Below the pieces are notes generated by a model. It did not search any database, was not told the origin of the DNA, and saw only the letters and a list, made by a program, of their open reading frames with translations. Both the position numbers and the translations under genes were made by a program. A stretch of DNA of 64,000 bases, taken from Flavisphingomonas formosensis (lineage in GTDB: Bacteria > Pseudomonadota > Alphaproteobacteria > Sphingomonadales > Sphingomonadaceae). How positions within the stretch are numbered: position 1 is the stretch's first letter; each line of letters begins with the position of its first letter. The DNA lies in contig NZ_WRPK01000012.1 in the NCBI RefSeq assembly GCF_009755815.1, positions 62,001-126,000 on the forward strand. The letters run 5' to 3'. Shown piece after piece: positions 1 through 8,869 of the stretch.

Positions 1-338
1 AGCGGGAAGACCGAGTTGGCGCCGCCGATCTCGGCCGAGATGAGCGCATCGACGCGCCGGCCGTAAAAGGCCTCGGCACGGGCGAGCAGGCGCAGCAGCG
101 TCTTTTCGCTGACGAGCTGCTCGACGATCACCGTGGGTGCGCCGATTCCTGCGATCGAGAGGACGAATGCATCGTCATCGAGCGCCTCCGGCGCGACGAC
201 GCGCGGCACGCGGCCGTTGCGGATCTGCTCGCGCACGAAGAGTTCGCCGACATAGGGATCGCCGCCCCCGCCGGTGCCGAGCAGCACGGCACCGCGCGCC
301 ATATCCTGCACATCCTGGGTTGTTTCGATGCTGACCAT
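1..338 (-). CDS. DUF917 (S-methyl-thiohydantoin desulfurase-like) protein, 3' end cut by window
   Basis: The 112 visible residues start at the ATG at 338, which follows an AGGAAAGAAG ribosome-binding stretch. They contain the glycine-rich GTGGGGDP segment near residue 22 and an EIGGANS segment near the cut end, both typical of the N-terminal domain of DUF917 proteins. In other bacteria DUF917 proteins are encoded beside hydantoinase/oxoprolinase proteins and are thought to act on cyclic ureides or thiohydantoins in the cytoplasm. Here the gene lies 25 bp after the HyuA-type gene on the same strand, so the two should be cotranscribed. The C-terminal two thirds lie outside the window, so active-site residues cannot be judged. 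Confidence 0.75.
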   Translation of the reverse strand, partial: MVSIETTQDVQDMARGAVLLGTGGGGDPYVGELFVREQIRNGRVPRVVAPEALDDDAFVLSIAGIGAPTVIVEQLVSEKTLLRLLARAEAFYGRRVDALISAEIGGANSVFP

Positions 339-363
339 CTGTTTCTTCTTTCCTGCTTGTTCG

Positions 364-1932
364 TCAGGCGACGGCGGCGAGCGGACCGACCGCACGCACC
401 TTCACCTGCACCGAGCCGGATTTCATGTGCGTCATCGGCAGTTCCTGCAGATCGACGACCTCGACCGCATCTTCATTCGCTCCCGCCGCCACCGCGGCGG
501 CGATCGCCTCCGCTCGGGCCTGCGCAAGCGCGCCGTCCCGGCCAAGCGAAACGAAGTCGTAGAGCTTGTCGATCCGGCCGCTCACCAGCGCGATCGCCGC
601 ACCGACCGCGTTGGCGACCTCGGCATGGCGGGGGCGGATCACCTCCGACGCACCCTTGATCGCGCGGGATATGAGGATGTTGCCTCCGCCGACCAGGATC
701 AGCGGTTGCGCCGCCGAACTGACCTTGATCTGGTCGATCGCTTCCTCGATCTGGCTGTGAATGTCGTCGAGCGCCGCAGAGACGAGCGCATCCGGAACGT
801 CCGCGACGCGGACGGCCTCGCCGATGCCAGCCTGGCCGGCACGGACCGCAATGTCGGTGGCCGTGAGCGTGGCGCCGCCAAACACCCTTCCCTCCTCGCG
901 TAACCGGAAACCGACCGAGCGCGGGCCGACCTTCGCGCCCTCCGCCGTCGGCACGACCAGGCTGCCGCCGCCGACGCCGATCGACAGCACGTCGGGCATT
1001 CGGAAATTCGTGCGCACGCCGCCGATCATGTTGGGCGCGGTCGTCTCACGCGGGAAACCGCCGCGCAGGAAGCCGACATCGGTGGTGGTGCCGCCGATAT
1101 CGGCGACGATCGCATCCTGCAGGCCACTCAGGAAAGCGGCGCCGCGAATGCTGTTGGTCGGCCCGGCCGAGCAGGTGAGGATCGGCAGGCGTGCCGCGAC
1201 CTCCGTACCGATCAGCGTACCCGAATTTTCGCTGATGTAGATGGGCGCGGTGATCGCCATATCGGCAAAGGCCTGGCGCAGCGAGGCGACGACCCGCTCG
1301 GCGAGTGCTGCGAGACTGGCATTGACGATCGCCGCATTCTCGCGATCGAGGATACCGATGCCGCCGACCTCGGACGAGAGGGTGATACGGGCACCAGCCA
1401 CAGTCGCCGCCACGATCGCGCCGGCCCGAATCTCGATATCCGGACGGATCGGCGCGAAGGTTGCCGAGATGGCAAAGGCGGACAGACCCGCTTTGGCTGC
1501 ATCCGCGGCCGCGGCTGCGACGGCATCCTCGTCGAGCGGCGCATAATCCTTGCCGCTGTAGAAGGAGCCGCCGCCGATCAGATAATGGCGGCCGCCCACT
1601 GCCTCCAGCGCATCCTCCGGCCAACCTGCGTAGGGCGGCACGCCGTCACCCGCCGGCAGGCCGACGCGGATCGCCGCGACCTGCGACAGATCGCGCCGCT
1701 GCACGAAGGCATTCACGAACTGGGTGGTGCCGATCATCACCGCATCGATCGCCGAAGGCTGCCCGCCATGTTGGGCGAGCAGCGAGCGCACCGCATCGAT
1801 CACCCCGTCCTTCACATTCTCGGTGGTGAAGCTCTTGGTGGCAGCGAGCACCTCCCGTCCGCGCATCAGCACGGCGTCGGTATTGGTGCCGCCGACATCG
1901 ATGCCGAGGCGGATCCGTCCGGATTCCATCAT
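364..1932 (-). CDS. Hydantoinase/oxoprolinase family protein (HyuA-type)
   Basis: This is a 522-residue cytoplasmic protein of the ATP-dependent hydantoinase/oxoprolinase family, which opens cyclic amides such as 5-oxoproline or hydantoins. The N-terminal Hydant_A_N signature GIDVGGTNTDAV is at residues 10-21. A second ASKHA-type phosphate loop, DIGGTTTDVG, is near residue 280, and VGGGN lies in the C-terminal third. The length fits the short single-subunit class that pairs with DUF917 rather than the long fused oxoprolinases. It sits between the TonB-dependent receptor (27 bp upstream) and the DUF917 gene (25 bp downstream), which suggests a receptor-HyuA-DUF917 operon. The substrate cannot be read from the sequence. 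Confidence 0.87.
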   Translation of the reverse strand: MMESGRIRLGIDVGGTNTDAVLMRGREVLAATKSFTTENVKDGVIDAVRSLLAQHGGQPSAIDAVMIGTTQFVNAFVQRRDLSQVAAIRVGLPAGDGVPPYAGWPEDALEAVGGRHYLIGGGSFYSGKDYAPLDEDAVAAAAADAAKAGLSAFAISATFAPIRPDIEIRAGAIVAATVAGARITLSSEVGGIGILDRENAAIVNASLAALAERVVASLRQAFADMAITAPIYISENSGTLIGTEVAARLPILTCSAGPTNSIRGAAFLSGLQDAIVADIGGTTTDVGFLRGGFPRETTAPNMIGGVRTNFRMPDVLSIGVGGGSLVVPTAEGAKVGPRSVGFRLREEGRVFGGATLTATDIAVRAGQAGIGEAVRVADVPDALVSAALDDIHSQIEEAIDQIKVSSAAQPLILVGGGNILISRAIKGASEVIRPRHAEVANAVGAAIALVSGRIDKLYDFVSLGRDGALAQARAEAIAAAVAAGANEDAVEVVDLQELPMTHMKSGSVQVKVRAVGPLAAVA

Positions 1933-1959
1933 CTTCTCCTGATACTATCCCGTCAGCCG

Positions 1960-4062
1960 TCAGAACTTGACGCGCGCTTCGACGCCGTAGGTACGCGGTC
2001 GGCCGCGATAGCCGAGCGCGACGTCAAGGCCGCTATATTTCGTCGGCACATATTCGGTGTAATATTTGGCATTCAACAGGTTCTTAGTGAAGAAGTATAG
2101 GCCGAAGCGGCCGAATTCGGCGCCCGCCCGCAGGTTGAGCAGATCATAGGGATCCTGGACCTGCGCATTATCCGCGCCCCAATATTTCTTGCCGAAATGC
2201 TGCCAATCGAGCCGCGCGAGGCCCGTCACTGTGTCGGTGAGCGGCACCGAATATTGGGCCGAAAGATTGGAGGAGAAAGGAATGGTGCGCGGCGTGCGGT
2301 TGCCGATATCGGCAGGATCGGCGTCCGCCTTGATCTTCGACAAAGTCGTACCCACCGCGCCGGACAATTCCAGCCCAGGCAGCGGCCGCGCTGTCACTTC
2401 GAGTTCGACACCCTGGATATGTACGCGACCTATATTCGCGATGATCTGCGAAGCGGTTGCCGCATCCACGAAGAAATATTGGTAATTCTTGACGTTCTCG
2501 AAATAATAGGCGCCGTTGATGGTCAGCTTGCGATCCAGCAGCTGCGCCTTGAAGCCGGCCTCGTAATTCTGCAGTGTCTCTGCATCGAACATCGGAATAC
2601 TGACATCCGGGGCATTGAACCCGCCCGAGCGGAACCCCGTGCTATAGGTGGCATAAAGCAGGAAGCCTTGCGTCGGCTTGTAGGTGAGTGTGACCTTCGG
2701 CTGAACATGGTGGAACGAGGTCTTGCGCCGCAATCCCGCGATCAGATCCAGCTGGTTGCGATGATCCTCATCATACCGCAAGCCGCCGGTCAGGGTCAGG
2801 TTCGACAGAATGTCGAAATCGACCTGGGCAAACGCCGCATAGGCGTTGTTGCTGTTCGATTCCTGCTTGTTGGCAAACAACAGCGCCGGATTGTCGATCT
2901 GATTGGGATCGCTGTCGAGATCGACGAAGGCGCGGGTGTGCAGGTCCCGGTCTGTATGAAGATAATATACGCCCGCCAGCCAGCGTAGCCGTTCATGCCC
3001 GTTCGAGACGATGCGCAGCTCCTGGCTGGTCGTTTTCAGGCCCAGATCCTGGCCCTGCCCGGCCTGGAAGCCAAGTCCGAATATGCCCGACGGTGAATCC
3101 ACCGGGTTGCGATAGTCGAGATCGGCGCGATTGGTCTGCTTGAGATCGGTGTGGCCGGTGATGCTCGTCACCGTCGCGAAACCGAGATCGAGATCGATCT
3201 TGGCGGTGAGGTTGAGATTATGGCCGTAGGCGAAGCCGGGAAGGTTGAACTGCGGATTCACATAGTCGTTCGGATTGCCCGAGAAGACCGCCGAATAATA
3301 ATTGCTGGCCGCGCGGAAGTCGCCATATTCGGCGCGCAGATCGATCGTCAGAGTCTCCGTTGGCTTGGCGACCACGCGGCCGCGCAGCGACCAGTCATGA
3401 TCGACGAAATCGGAATGGTCGCCGCGGAAGCTGTTGTCGATCAGGCCGCCGAAATGACGATAGGTACCATCCAGCCGGAACAGCAGCTTGTCACCGGCCA
3501 GCGGACCGGACAGGCCGGCCGACCCGATGATCTGGTTGCCGTTGCCATATAGAATGTCACCGAAACCCTCGAGCCGGTCGCTCGGCAGCCTGGTGACGAT
3601 GTTGATCGCGCCGCCCTCCGCATTGCGGCCATAAAGCGCGCCCTGCGGCCCCTTCAGGATTTCGATCCGCTCGACGTCGTAAAGATTGACGTCGAGTTGA
3701 GTCTGATCGGTCTGCGGCACGCCATCGATCACGAACGCGACGGGCGGATCGGCGTTGTTGATCTGGGTGAGGCCCCGCATGGTGATGAACGTGCTCTTAT
3801 AGGTGTTGCCCTGATCGAAGCTCGCATTTGGCGTCAGCGACAGCGCCTCGGCCGAAGTGCGGATGCCTGCATTCTGCAAGGTCGTGCCATTGAGCGCCTG
3901 GATCTGGATCGGTACGTCCTGCAATCGCTCGCTGCGCTGCTGCGCGGTGACGACGATGTCACCAGGCTGGACGGCCGTATCGACAGCCTGAGCGTGGACC
4001 TGGAAGGGCGCTGCGAACACCGCGGCGGTACCGAGCAGCAATCGGATTTGATCCCTGAGCAT
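1960..4062 (-). CDS. TonB-dependent receptor
   Basis: A 700-residue outer-membrane receptor with a signal peptide ending near VHAQA (residue 25). It has a TonB-box-like GDIVVTAQ stretch, a plug domain (about residues 40-155, with the ERIEILKGPQGALYGRNA plug motif) and a 22-strand barrel ending in the outer-membrane signature phenylalanine (VKF). Receptors of this kind take up siderophores or, very often in sphingomonads, organic substrates. It is the first gene of the minus-strand unit followed by HyuA and DUF917, so it probably imports the compound those enzymes process. Its upstream region carries a box pair also found before the amidohydrolase gene at 8216, pointing to control by the LAL regulator at 4290. 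Confidence 0.92.
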   Translation of the reverse strand: MLRDQIRLLLGTAAVFAAPFQVHAQAVDTAVQPGDIVVTAQQRSERLQDVPIQIQALNGTTLQNAGIRTSAEALSLTPNASFDQGNTYKSTFITMRGLTQINNADPPVAFVIDGVPQTDQTQLDVNLYDVERIEILKGPQGALYGRNAEGGAINIVTRLPSDRLEGFGDILYGNGNQIIGSAGLSGPLAGDKLLFRLDGTYRHFGGLIDNSFRGDHSDFVDHDWSLRGRVVAKPTETLTIDLRAEYGDFRAASNYYSAVFSGNPNDYVNPQFNLPGFAYGHNLNLTAKIDLDLGFATVTSITGHTDLKQTNRADLDYRNPVDSPSGIFGLGFQAGQGQDLGLKTTSQELRIVSNGHERLRWLAGVYYLHTDRDLHTRAFVDLDSDPNQIDNPALLFANKQESNSNNAYAAFAQVDFDILSNLTLTGGLRYDEDHRNQLDLIAGLRRKTSFHHVQPKVTLTYKPTQGFLLYATYSTGFRSGGFNAPDVSIPMFDAETLQNYEAGFKAQLLDRKLTINGAYYFENVKNYQYFFVDAATASQIIANIGRVHIQGVELEVTARPLPGLELSGAVGTTLSKIKADADPADIGNRTPRTIPFSSNLSAQYSVPLTDTVTGLARLDWQHFGKKYWGADNAQVQDPYDLLNLRAGAEFGRFGLYFFTKNLLNAKYYTEYVPTKYSGLDVALGYRGRPRTYGVEARVKF

Positions 4063-4138
4063 CGTTTCATCCCCACTTTTCTGACCCTTTTACCCGACAG
4101 ACGATCCATAATCGCGGCGTCCTGCGCCAGACGGAGAG

Positions 4139-4166
4139 ACGGGTGGGGTGGCGCCTATTCGGGTGG
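4139..4166. promoter_or_regulatory. Paired CGGGTGG boxes, candidate LAL-regulator site before the receptor
   Basis: CGGGTGG occurs at 4140-4146 and TTCGGGTGG at 4158-4166; the GGGTGG cores start exactly 20 bp apart. The pair lies 77-104 bp upstream of the receptor start codon. The same arrangement occurs before the amidohydrolase at 8248-8276. A GGGGTAG-CGG-CTACCCC hairpin follows at 4171-4187. MalT-type activators are known to bind tandem G-rich boxes, so control by the adjacent LAL protein is a reasonable inference. Confidence 0.5.
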
Positions 4167-4289
4167 CGCGGGGGTAGCGGCTACCCCTCGTCAGGGCGTT
4201 GAAATGCTGTCGCATTGGCAGATGCGAGACGGCGGGCCAGCGCTCGCTGCGCAGTGGATGCCGAAACATGTTCAGCACAACGAACAGAT

Positions 4290-6956
4290 TCACCGGTGCT
4301 GCATGGCTCGCGCAGCAGCCTGCTTGCGCGTCGACACGCCGAGCTTGCCGTATATCTTCTTGAGATGGAATTTGATCGTATTCTCGGTGAGGCCGAGCCG
4401 CCGTGCGATGAGCTTGTTCGAGGCGCCGTCGGCAAGATGCGCGACGATCTCGGCCTCGCGATCGCTGAGTGCATCCGCATCCGCGAATTGCTGTTCCGCA
4501 TCGATCGCACGCAGTATCGCCACGGCATGGCGCTGGACGAGCCGGGAGGAATCCTCAGCCATCACATGGCGCAGCAGCGGCGCGAGAGTGCGTCCCTCCT
4601 CCGCAAAGGCCGATACGATACCCTCGGCGCTCGCTGCCCGTACAGCGTCGGCCAGCAGCCGCTCGGCTTCGGCCATCTCCCCGGCCATGAGCCGCGCCCG
4701 CGCCAACAGCACGCCGCCCTTGATCTGCGCGCCGGCGCGTCGGCCCAGCCGTCCTTCCTCGATCAGGCGGCCCGCAAAGAGCGTCGCTTCGACAGCATCG
4801 CCGCGCGCCAGCGACAGACTCGCCAGCGCGCGCAACAGCATCTCGCCTTCGCGCCACGGCGCCTCGCCGGACTCGAACCCAGCCAGCTTGGCGCGACACG
4901 CGGCCTCGAGAACATCGAGCTCGCCCAGGTCGCCTGCACGCACATGGCAGCACAGCTCGACGCCGAGACGTATCCCATCCAAGCAGATCATGCCGCGCTG
5001 CGCATAGTCGCGCCCGGCGGCGTCGAGCTCTCGCAGAGCCTCCGCAAGACCATGACGGCGATAGGTGACGTCGACGATCACCGGCATCGCGATCGCATAT
5101 TGATCGAACCAAGCCTCGCCCCGGCCATATTCGGCAAGGGCGATCCGCATCTCCTCGGCCGCCTGCGGGCGATAGCTGCGCTGATAGTCGACCAGCGCGG
5201 CGAGCATTCGCGCCATCGCGTGCAGGCAGCGTTCGCCGATCATGCTGGCCGGATCGCGACGCAGCAGAGCGCCGGCCTTTTCCTGCACGGCACGCAGCGA
5301 TCCATGCGCAAGACCGATGAGCATATCGTGGATCAGCAGTTGGAGCAGGCCGAAATCCGTACCCTGCGCCGCCTGGAAGGCCTGACGCGTCCGTTCCAGC
5401 GACACTAGCGCATCGTCGAGCAGACCACGCTCCTGTCGCACGACAAGCAGCACATTCTCGCACCAGCCCCAGGTCAAGGGATCGGTCGGCGCGCGGGCGA
5501 GCAGCCATTCGATATGCGCCTGATAGTCGGCCTCCGTCCCTTGCATGTAGACGGTGAATAGCAACGCGAGCGCGCGGCTCTCGAGGCGGAGATCCCCACC
5601 CCCTTCCGCTGCCTCGTCGATGAGGGCGTCGACCGCCTGGCGCATCTGCTCCGCCTCCCGGAAGAAGCCTTCCTTGAACAGCACCAGCGCATTCATCAGC
5701 CGCATCCGCGGCCGGCCGGCGAGCATCGCCGGCGGCACCTCGCGCAGGATTGCCCGCAACTCGCTGACGCCGTAGGCGATGAACACGGCACGGAAGGGCA
5801 ATCGATCGAGCATAGCAACGAGGAACGCCTCGTCCTTGCTCAACACGGCATGGCGCACCGCATCGGGATAGCGGTCATGGCCGGCAAGCCACCGCGCCGC
5901 ACGCTGATGGAGCTGCGCGGCACGGCCGGGCTCCAGCGCGAGGCGGCTGCGCGCATAATCGGAAAGCAGCGGATGGATGCGATAGGCGACCTCCCCTTCC
6001 GAGACGGTCTGCTGGATGAGGCTCGGCAGGCTACGAGCGATCGATTCGAGCACCGCGGCGCTGTCGTCCGCATCACGAATGGCATCGGCGAAGGAGGCTT
6101 CGACATGCTCGACGATGGAGAGCGCGGTCAGCACCGCCTGCTGGTCCGACGGCAGCGCCGCGACAACCTGCTCGGCGAGATAGTCGGCCACTTCCGCAGC
6201 GCGGCCACTGAACGCCGGCATCGGCGTGCCGTCGGCAAAGCGCTGGCGCCAAAGCCGATAGAGCTGCACCGCCACCGGCCAGCCCTCGGTCTGCGCCTGG
6301 ATCGCCGCCAGCTCCGGCGCGTCGGCGGGAAGATCCAGCGTTGCAGCGAGCTCGCCCATATCCAGCCGCAGTTCCTCTGGATCGATCACCCGCACGCTGC
6401 CCATCGCCCGCAGCGTGGCGATCGCCAAGGATGGCTTGCGGCGTGTCGCGAGCACGAGATGGACCTCGCCGGGCAGCGCATCCAGCAACTCGGTCACGCA
6501 GGCGGCGATCGGGGGATGATCGACGCGCTCATAATCGTCGACGATGATCACGATCGGCTCCTCGATCTGCTCGAGGCCGAGCACGATGCCGTCCACCATC
6601 GCCTCCGCCGATCCGTCGCCGATCGCACGCCGCGCGGCGGGACCGGGGTCGATCCCACCTGCCTCCAGCGCAAGCACGAGCATGCGCAGGAACTGGGTCG
6701 GCTCGCGTTCGCCCTCGCTCGCGCTGTACCAGGCGGCCTTCGTTGCTCCCGCGCGCAGCCGGCCATACCATTGCGCCAGCGCAGTGGTCTTTCCATAGCC
6801 CGGCGGCCCGAGCACGAGGGTCAGTCGGCCGCGCCGCGCAACGTCCAGTGATCGCAGCACCAGCGCCCGTTCGCAGAGGGGCACATGCTGCCGCGGCGGC
6901 GCAAGGCGCCGGGCGACGGAATTGCTGCGGGCGACGGAAGTCTGGCTACCGGTCAT
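4290..6956 (-). CDS. MalT/LAL-type LuxR family transcriptional regulator
   Basis: An 888-residue protein with the layout of large ATP-binding LuxR regulators (LAL/MalT type). A P-loop GPPGYGKTT is at about residues 50-58 and a Walker B segment IIVDDYE near 155. A long alpha-helical repeat region follows, and a C-terminal LuxR helix-turn-helix (about 825-885: LSDREAEIVAHL, then TENTIKFHLKKIY). Such proteins bind ATP and an inducer, multimerise and activate catabolic or transport promoters. It lies between the amidohydrolase upstream (21 bp away, same strand) and the TonB receptor downstream. Both of those promoters share a twin box, so they are its likely targets. The inducer is unknown. Confidence 0.88.
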   Translation of the reverse strand: MTGSQTSVARSNSVARRLAPPRQHVPLCERALVLRSLDVARRGRLTLVLGPPGYGKTTALAQWYGRLRAGATKAAWYSASEGEREPTQFLRMLVLALEAGGIDPGPAARRAIGDGSAEAMVDGIVLGLEQIEEPIVIIVDDYERVDHPPIAACVTELLDALPGEVHLVLATRRKPSLAIATLRAMGSVRVIDPEELRLDMGELAATLDLPADAPELAAIQAQTEGWPVAVQLYRLWRQRFADGTPMPAFSGRAAEVADYLAEQVVAALPSDQQAVLTALSIVEHVEASFADAIRDADDSAAVLESIARSLPSLIQQTVSEGEVAYRIHPLLSDYARSRLALEPGRAAQLHQRAARWLAGHDRYPDAVRHAVLSKDEAFLVAMLDRLPFRAVFIAYGVSELRAILREVPPAMLAGRPRMRLMNALVLFKEGFFREAEQMRQAVDALIDEAAEGGGDLRLESRALALLFTVYMQGTEADYQAHIEWLLARAPTDPLTWGWCENVLLVVRQERGLLDDALVSLERTRQAFQAAQGTDFGLLQLLIHDMLIGLAHGSLRAVQEKAGALLRRDPASMIGERCLHAMARMLAALVDYQRSYRPQAAEEMRIALAEYGRGEAWFDQYAIAMPVIVDVTYRRHGLAEALRELDAAGRDYAQRGMICLDGIRLGVELCCHVRAGDLGELDVLEAACRAKLAGFESGEAPWREGEMLLRALASLSLARGDAVEATLFAGRLIEEGRLGRRAGAQIKGGVLLARARLMAGEMAEAERLLADAVRAASAEGIVSAFAEEGRTLAPLLRHVMAEDSSRLVQRHAVAILRAIDAEQQFADADALSDREAEIVAHLADGASNKLIARRLGLTENTIKFHLKKIYGKLGVSTRKQAAARAMQHR

Positions 6957-6977
6957 CCCGCCGCAATGCGCCCGTCC

Positions 6978-8216
6978 CTAGGCGCCGAGCAAGTTTTTGC
7001 GCACATGCCCGTCGCGAACGACCAGTCGGATCGTATCGGGGCGCTCAAGCAGGGTCGCATCGGCGACCGGATCGCCATCGACCACGAGCAGATCGGCCAT
7101 GGCGCCCGGAGATACGGTGCCGAGCTTGCCCTCCATGCCCAGCAGCACCGCATTGATCGAGGTCGCCTGACGCAGGATCTCGATCGAGGAGCAGACCTCC
7201 CGCCGGAGCCGGAACTCGCGTGACTGGCGATCCATGAGCACGCCGAGCAGATCGGTGCCGAAGCCGATCTGCGCACCTGCACCGCGCAACAGATCCAGCG
7301 AGGCCAGCGCATGTGACGCCACTTCGCGCGTCTTGTCGATCATAGACGCGGTGAGGCCCATCTTGCCACCGACATCCTGGATGGCATCGATGATCGCGAG
7401 CGTCGGGACCGCAAAGGCCTCTGCATTGACGATCGCGCGCACGCCGCTCGATTCCATCATCGTCGCATGCTCGATCGAGCGCACCCCATTCGAAATGCAG
7501 CGTATCACAGCCTCGTTGGTATGGGCATGCGCCATTACATAGGCGCGGCGGGTGGCGGCCTCCTCGACCGCGACGCGGATCTCGTCGTCGGCGAACTGGT
7601 TCATCCAGATCGGATCGCTCGGCGAGAGCACGCCGCCGGAGACGAACAGCTTGATCTGGTGCGCGCCGCGGCGAAGCTGCTCGCGCACGGCTTTGCGCAT
7701 CTCGTCCACGCCGTCGACCACCGTCGCCAGCGCCCCGCAATAGGCGCAGGGGCAGATGTCGTGATGATCGGGCGAACGCAGATCGCCATGCCCACCCGTC
7801 TGGCTCAGCGCCATGCCGGCGTAGAAGAGCCGCGGGCCATCGATCAGCCCAGCCTTTAGCGCGGCCGCGAGCGCATAGTCCGCGCCGGCTGCGTCCCGGA
7901 CGGTGGTGAAGCCCCTATCGAGCGCGCCTTCCAATATCTGCTTGGCGCGCAGCCCGAGAACGACCGGCGGCACACGATCGATCAGCGCCGGATTGACCTC
8001 CACGCCATAGGCATGGAAATGGGCATCGATCAGCCCCGGCATCACCAGCGCACCACCGCAATCGATCGTCCGCGCGCCTTCGGGGACGGACAGGCCCTCC
8101 CCGATCTCGCGGATCACATTCCCTTCCAGGACGATGGACTTGCCGTCCGCCACCTCCTCCGACCAGCCGTCGAAGATCCGGCAATTTTTGAGCAGAAGCG
8201 CCATCGCCGAACTCAT
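6978..8216 (-). CDS. Amidohydrolase family protein (imidazolonepropionase/prolidase-like)
   Basis: A 412-residue metal-dependent amidohydrolase. The metal ligands are visible in order: HFH at about 66-68, the lysine of IKLFVSGG (likely carboxylated), the histidine of MAHAHTNEA, the histidine of SIEHAT, and the aspartate of FGTDLLG near residue 330. There is no signal peptide, so it is cytoplasmic. An in-frame start at 8285 would give 435 residues. I prefer the ATG at 8216 because the protein then begins at the usual LLKNCRIFDG strand and because the twin CGGGTGG boxes at 8248-8276 then fall in the promoter. It precedes the LAL regulator gene by 21 bp. With the HyuA/DUF917 pair it suggests stepwise hydrolysis of cyclic amides or dipeptide-like compounds, which is inference. 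Confidence 0.86.
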   Translation of the reverse strand: MSSAMALLLKNCRIFDGWSEEVADGKSIVLEGNVIREIGEGLSVPEGARTIDCGGALVMPGLIDAHFHAYGVEVNPALIDRVPPVVLGLRAKQILEGALDRGFTTVRDAAGADYALAAALKAGLIDGPRLFYAGMALSQTGGHGDLRSPDHHDICPCAYCGALATVVDGVDEMRKAVREQLRRGAHQIKLFVSGGVLSPSDPIWMNQFADDEIRVAVEEAATRRAYVMAHAHTNEAVIRCISNGVRSIEHATMMESSGVRAIVNAEAFAVPTLAIIDAIQDVGGKMGLTASMIDKTREVASHALASLDLLRGAGAQIGFGTDLLGVLMDRQSREFRLRREVCSSIEILRQATSINAVLLGMEGKLGTVSPGAMADLLVVDGDPVADATLLERPDTIRLVVRDGHVRKNLLGA

Positions 8217-8247
8217 CCCGCTACAAGTTGACGCCTGCAAGTCCCCG

Positions 8248-8276
8248 TTCGGGTGGTGACGAAAAAATTCGGGTGG
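8248..8276. promoter_or_regulatory. Paired TTCGGGTGG boxes, candidate LAL-regulator site
   Basis: Two perfect TTCGGGTGG copies at 8248-8256 and 8268-8276, exactly 20 bp apart, lie 32-60 bp upstream of the chosen amidohydrolase start. They match the pair before the TonB receptor (4139-4166) in sequence, orientation and spacing. Two helical turns between direct repeats suit a multimeric regulator such as the LAL protein encoded between the two sites. Confidence 0.55.
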
Positions 8277-8304
8277 CAGCTGCAATTGCTCCGCCAGATG
8301 CGGC

Positions 8305-8775
8305 TCATACGGGCAATTTGGTCGTATATTTGGTCTGCGACAAGGCGAAATGGGAAGCCGCGCCGCCGACCGAAGGATGCTCCAGCAGGACGCGCATTAG
8401 GAAATGCTCATAATCCGCGACGTCGGCGACGACGATCCGCAGCAGATAATCCCACTCGCCCGACATCGAATAGCACTCCATGATCTCGGGACGCCCGCGC
8501 ACGAAAATCTCAAACTGTCCGATCGACTCGCGCGAATGGCTCCGCATGCGCACATTGCACAATACGTTGACGCCGCGATCGACTGCTGCCGGATCGAGCA
8601 ACCGCACCGCCGGGCCGAGCACGCCAGCAACCTCGAGCGCCCGTACGCGGCGCCAGCAGGAGGCAGCGGAACTGCCAACACGGTCGGCAAGCTCGGCATT
8701 GCTCAGCAACGCATTCTCCTGCAGCGCTTCGAGGATGCGGCGATCGATCGAATCGAGCTCGACTGTGGATTTCAT
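8305..8775 (-). CDS. Lrp/AsnC family transcriptional regulator
   Basis: A 156-residue regulator with an N-terminal AsnC helix-turn-helix (about residues 8-60, containing LDSIDRRILEALQENALLS) and a C-terminal RAM/ligand-binding domain (about 70-150, with YSMSGEWDYLLRI). Lrp-type proteins sense amino acids and bind as octamers. The gene is divergent from phhA across 94 bp, an arrangement seen in other proteobacteria where an Lrp-like activator responds to phenylalanine or tyrosine. Two dyads in the gap, both TGAAA...TTTCA, are candidate operators. That it regulates phhA is inferred from position. Confidence 0.9.
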   Translation of the reverse strand: MKSTVELDSIDRRILEALQENALLSNAELADRVGSSAASCWRRVRALEVAGVLGPAVRLLDPAAVDRGVNVLCNVRMRSHSRESIGQFEIFVRGRPEIMECYSMSGEWDYLLRIVVADVADYEHFLMRVLLEHPSVGGAASHFALSQTKYTTKLPV

Positions 8776-8788
8776 ATCTAAGCCATTG

Positions 8789-8845
8789 TTGAAACGTCTC
8801 TTTCAAAGTTAAGCCCATTACCTCGCATTTTGAAAGGTAATTTCA
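8789..8845. promoter_or_regulatory. Candidate Lrp operators between lrp-like gene and phhA
   Basis: A perfect dyad TTGAAA-CGTCTC-TTTCAA (8789-8806) and a second dyad TGAAA-GGTAA-TTTCA (8831-8845) share the TGAAA/TTTCA half-sites. Their centres are about 40 bp apart, close to four helical turns. An additional inverted pair AACGTCTC (8793-8800) and GAGACGTT (8856-8863) flanks them. All lie in the divergent promoter region. Confidence 0.5.
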
Positions 8846-8869
8846 GCGATATCGTGAGACGTTCGCTTC

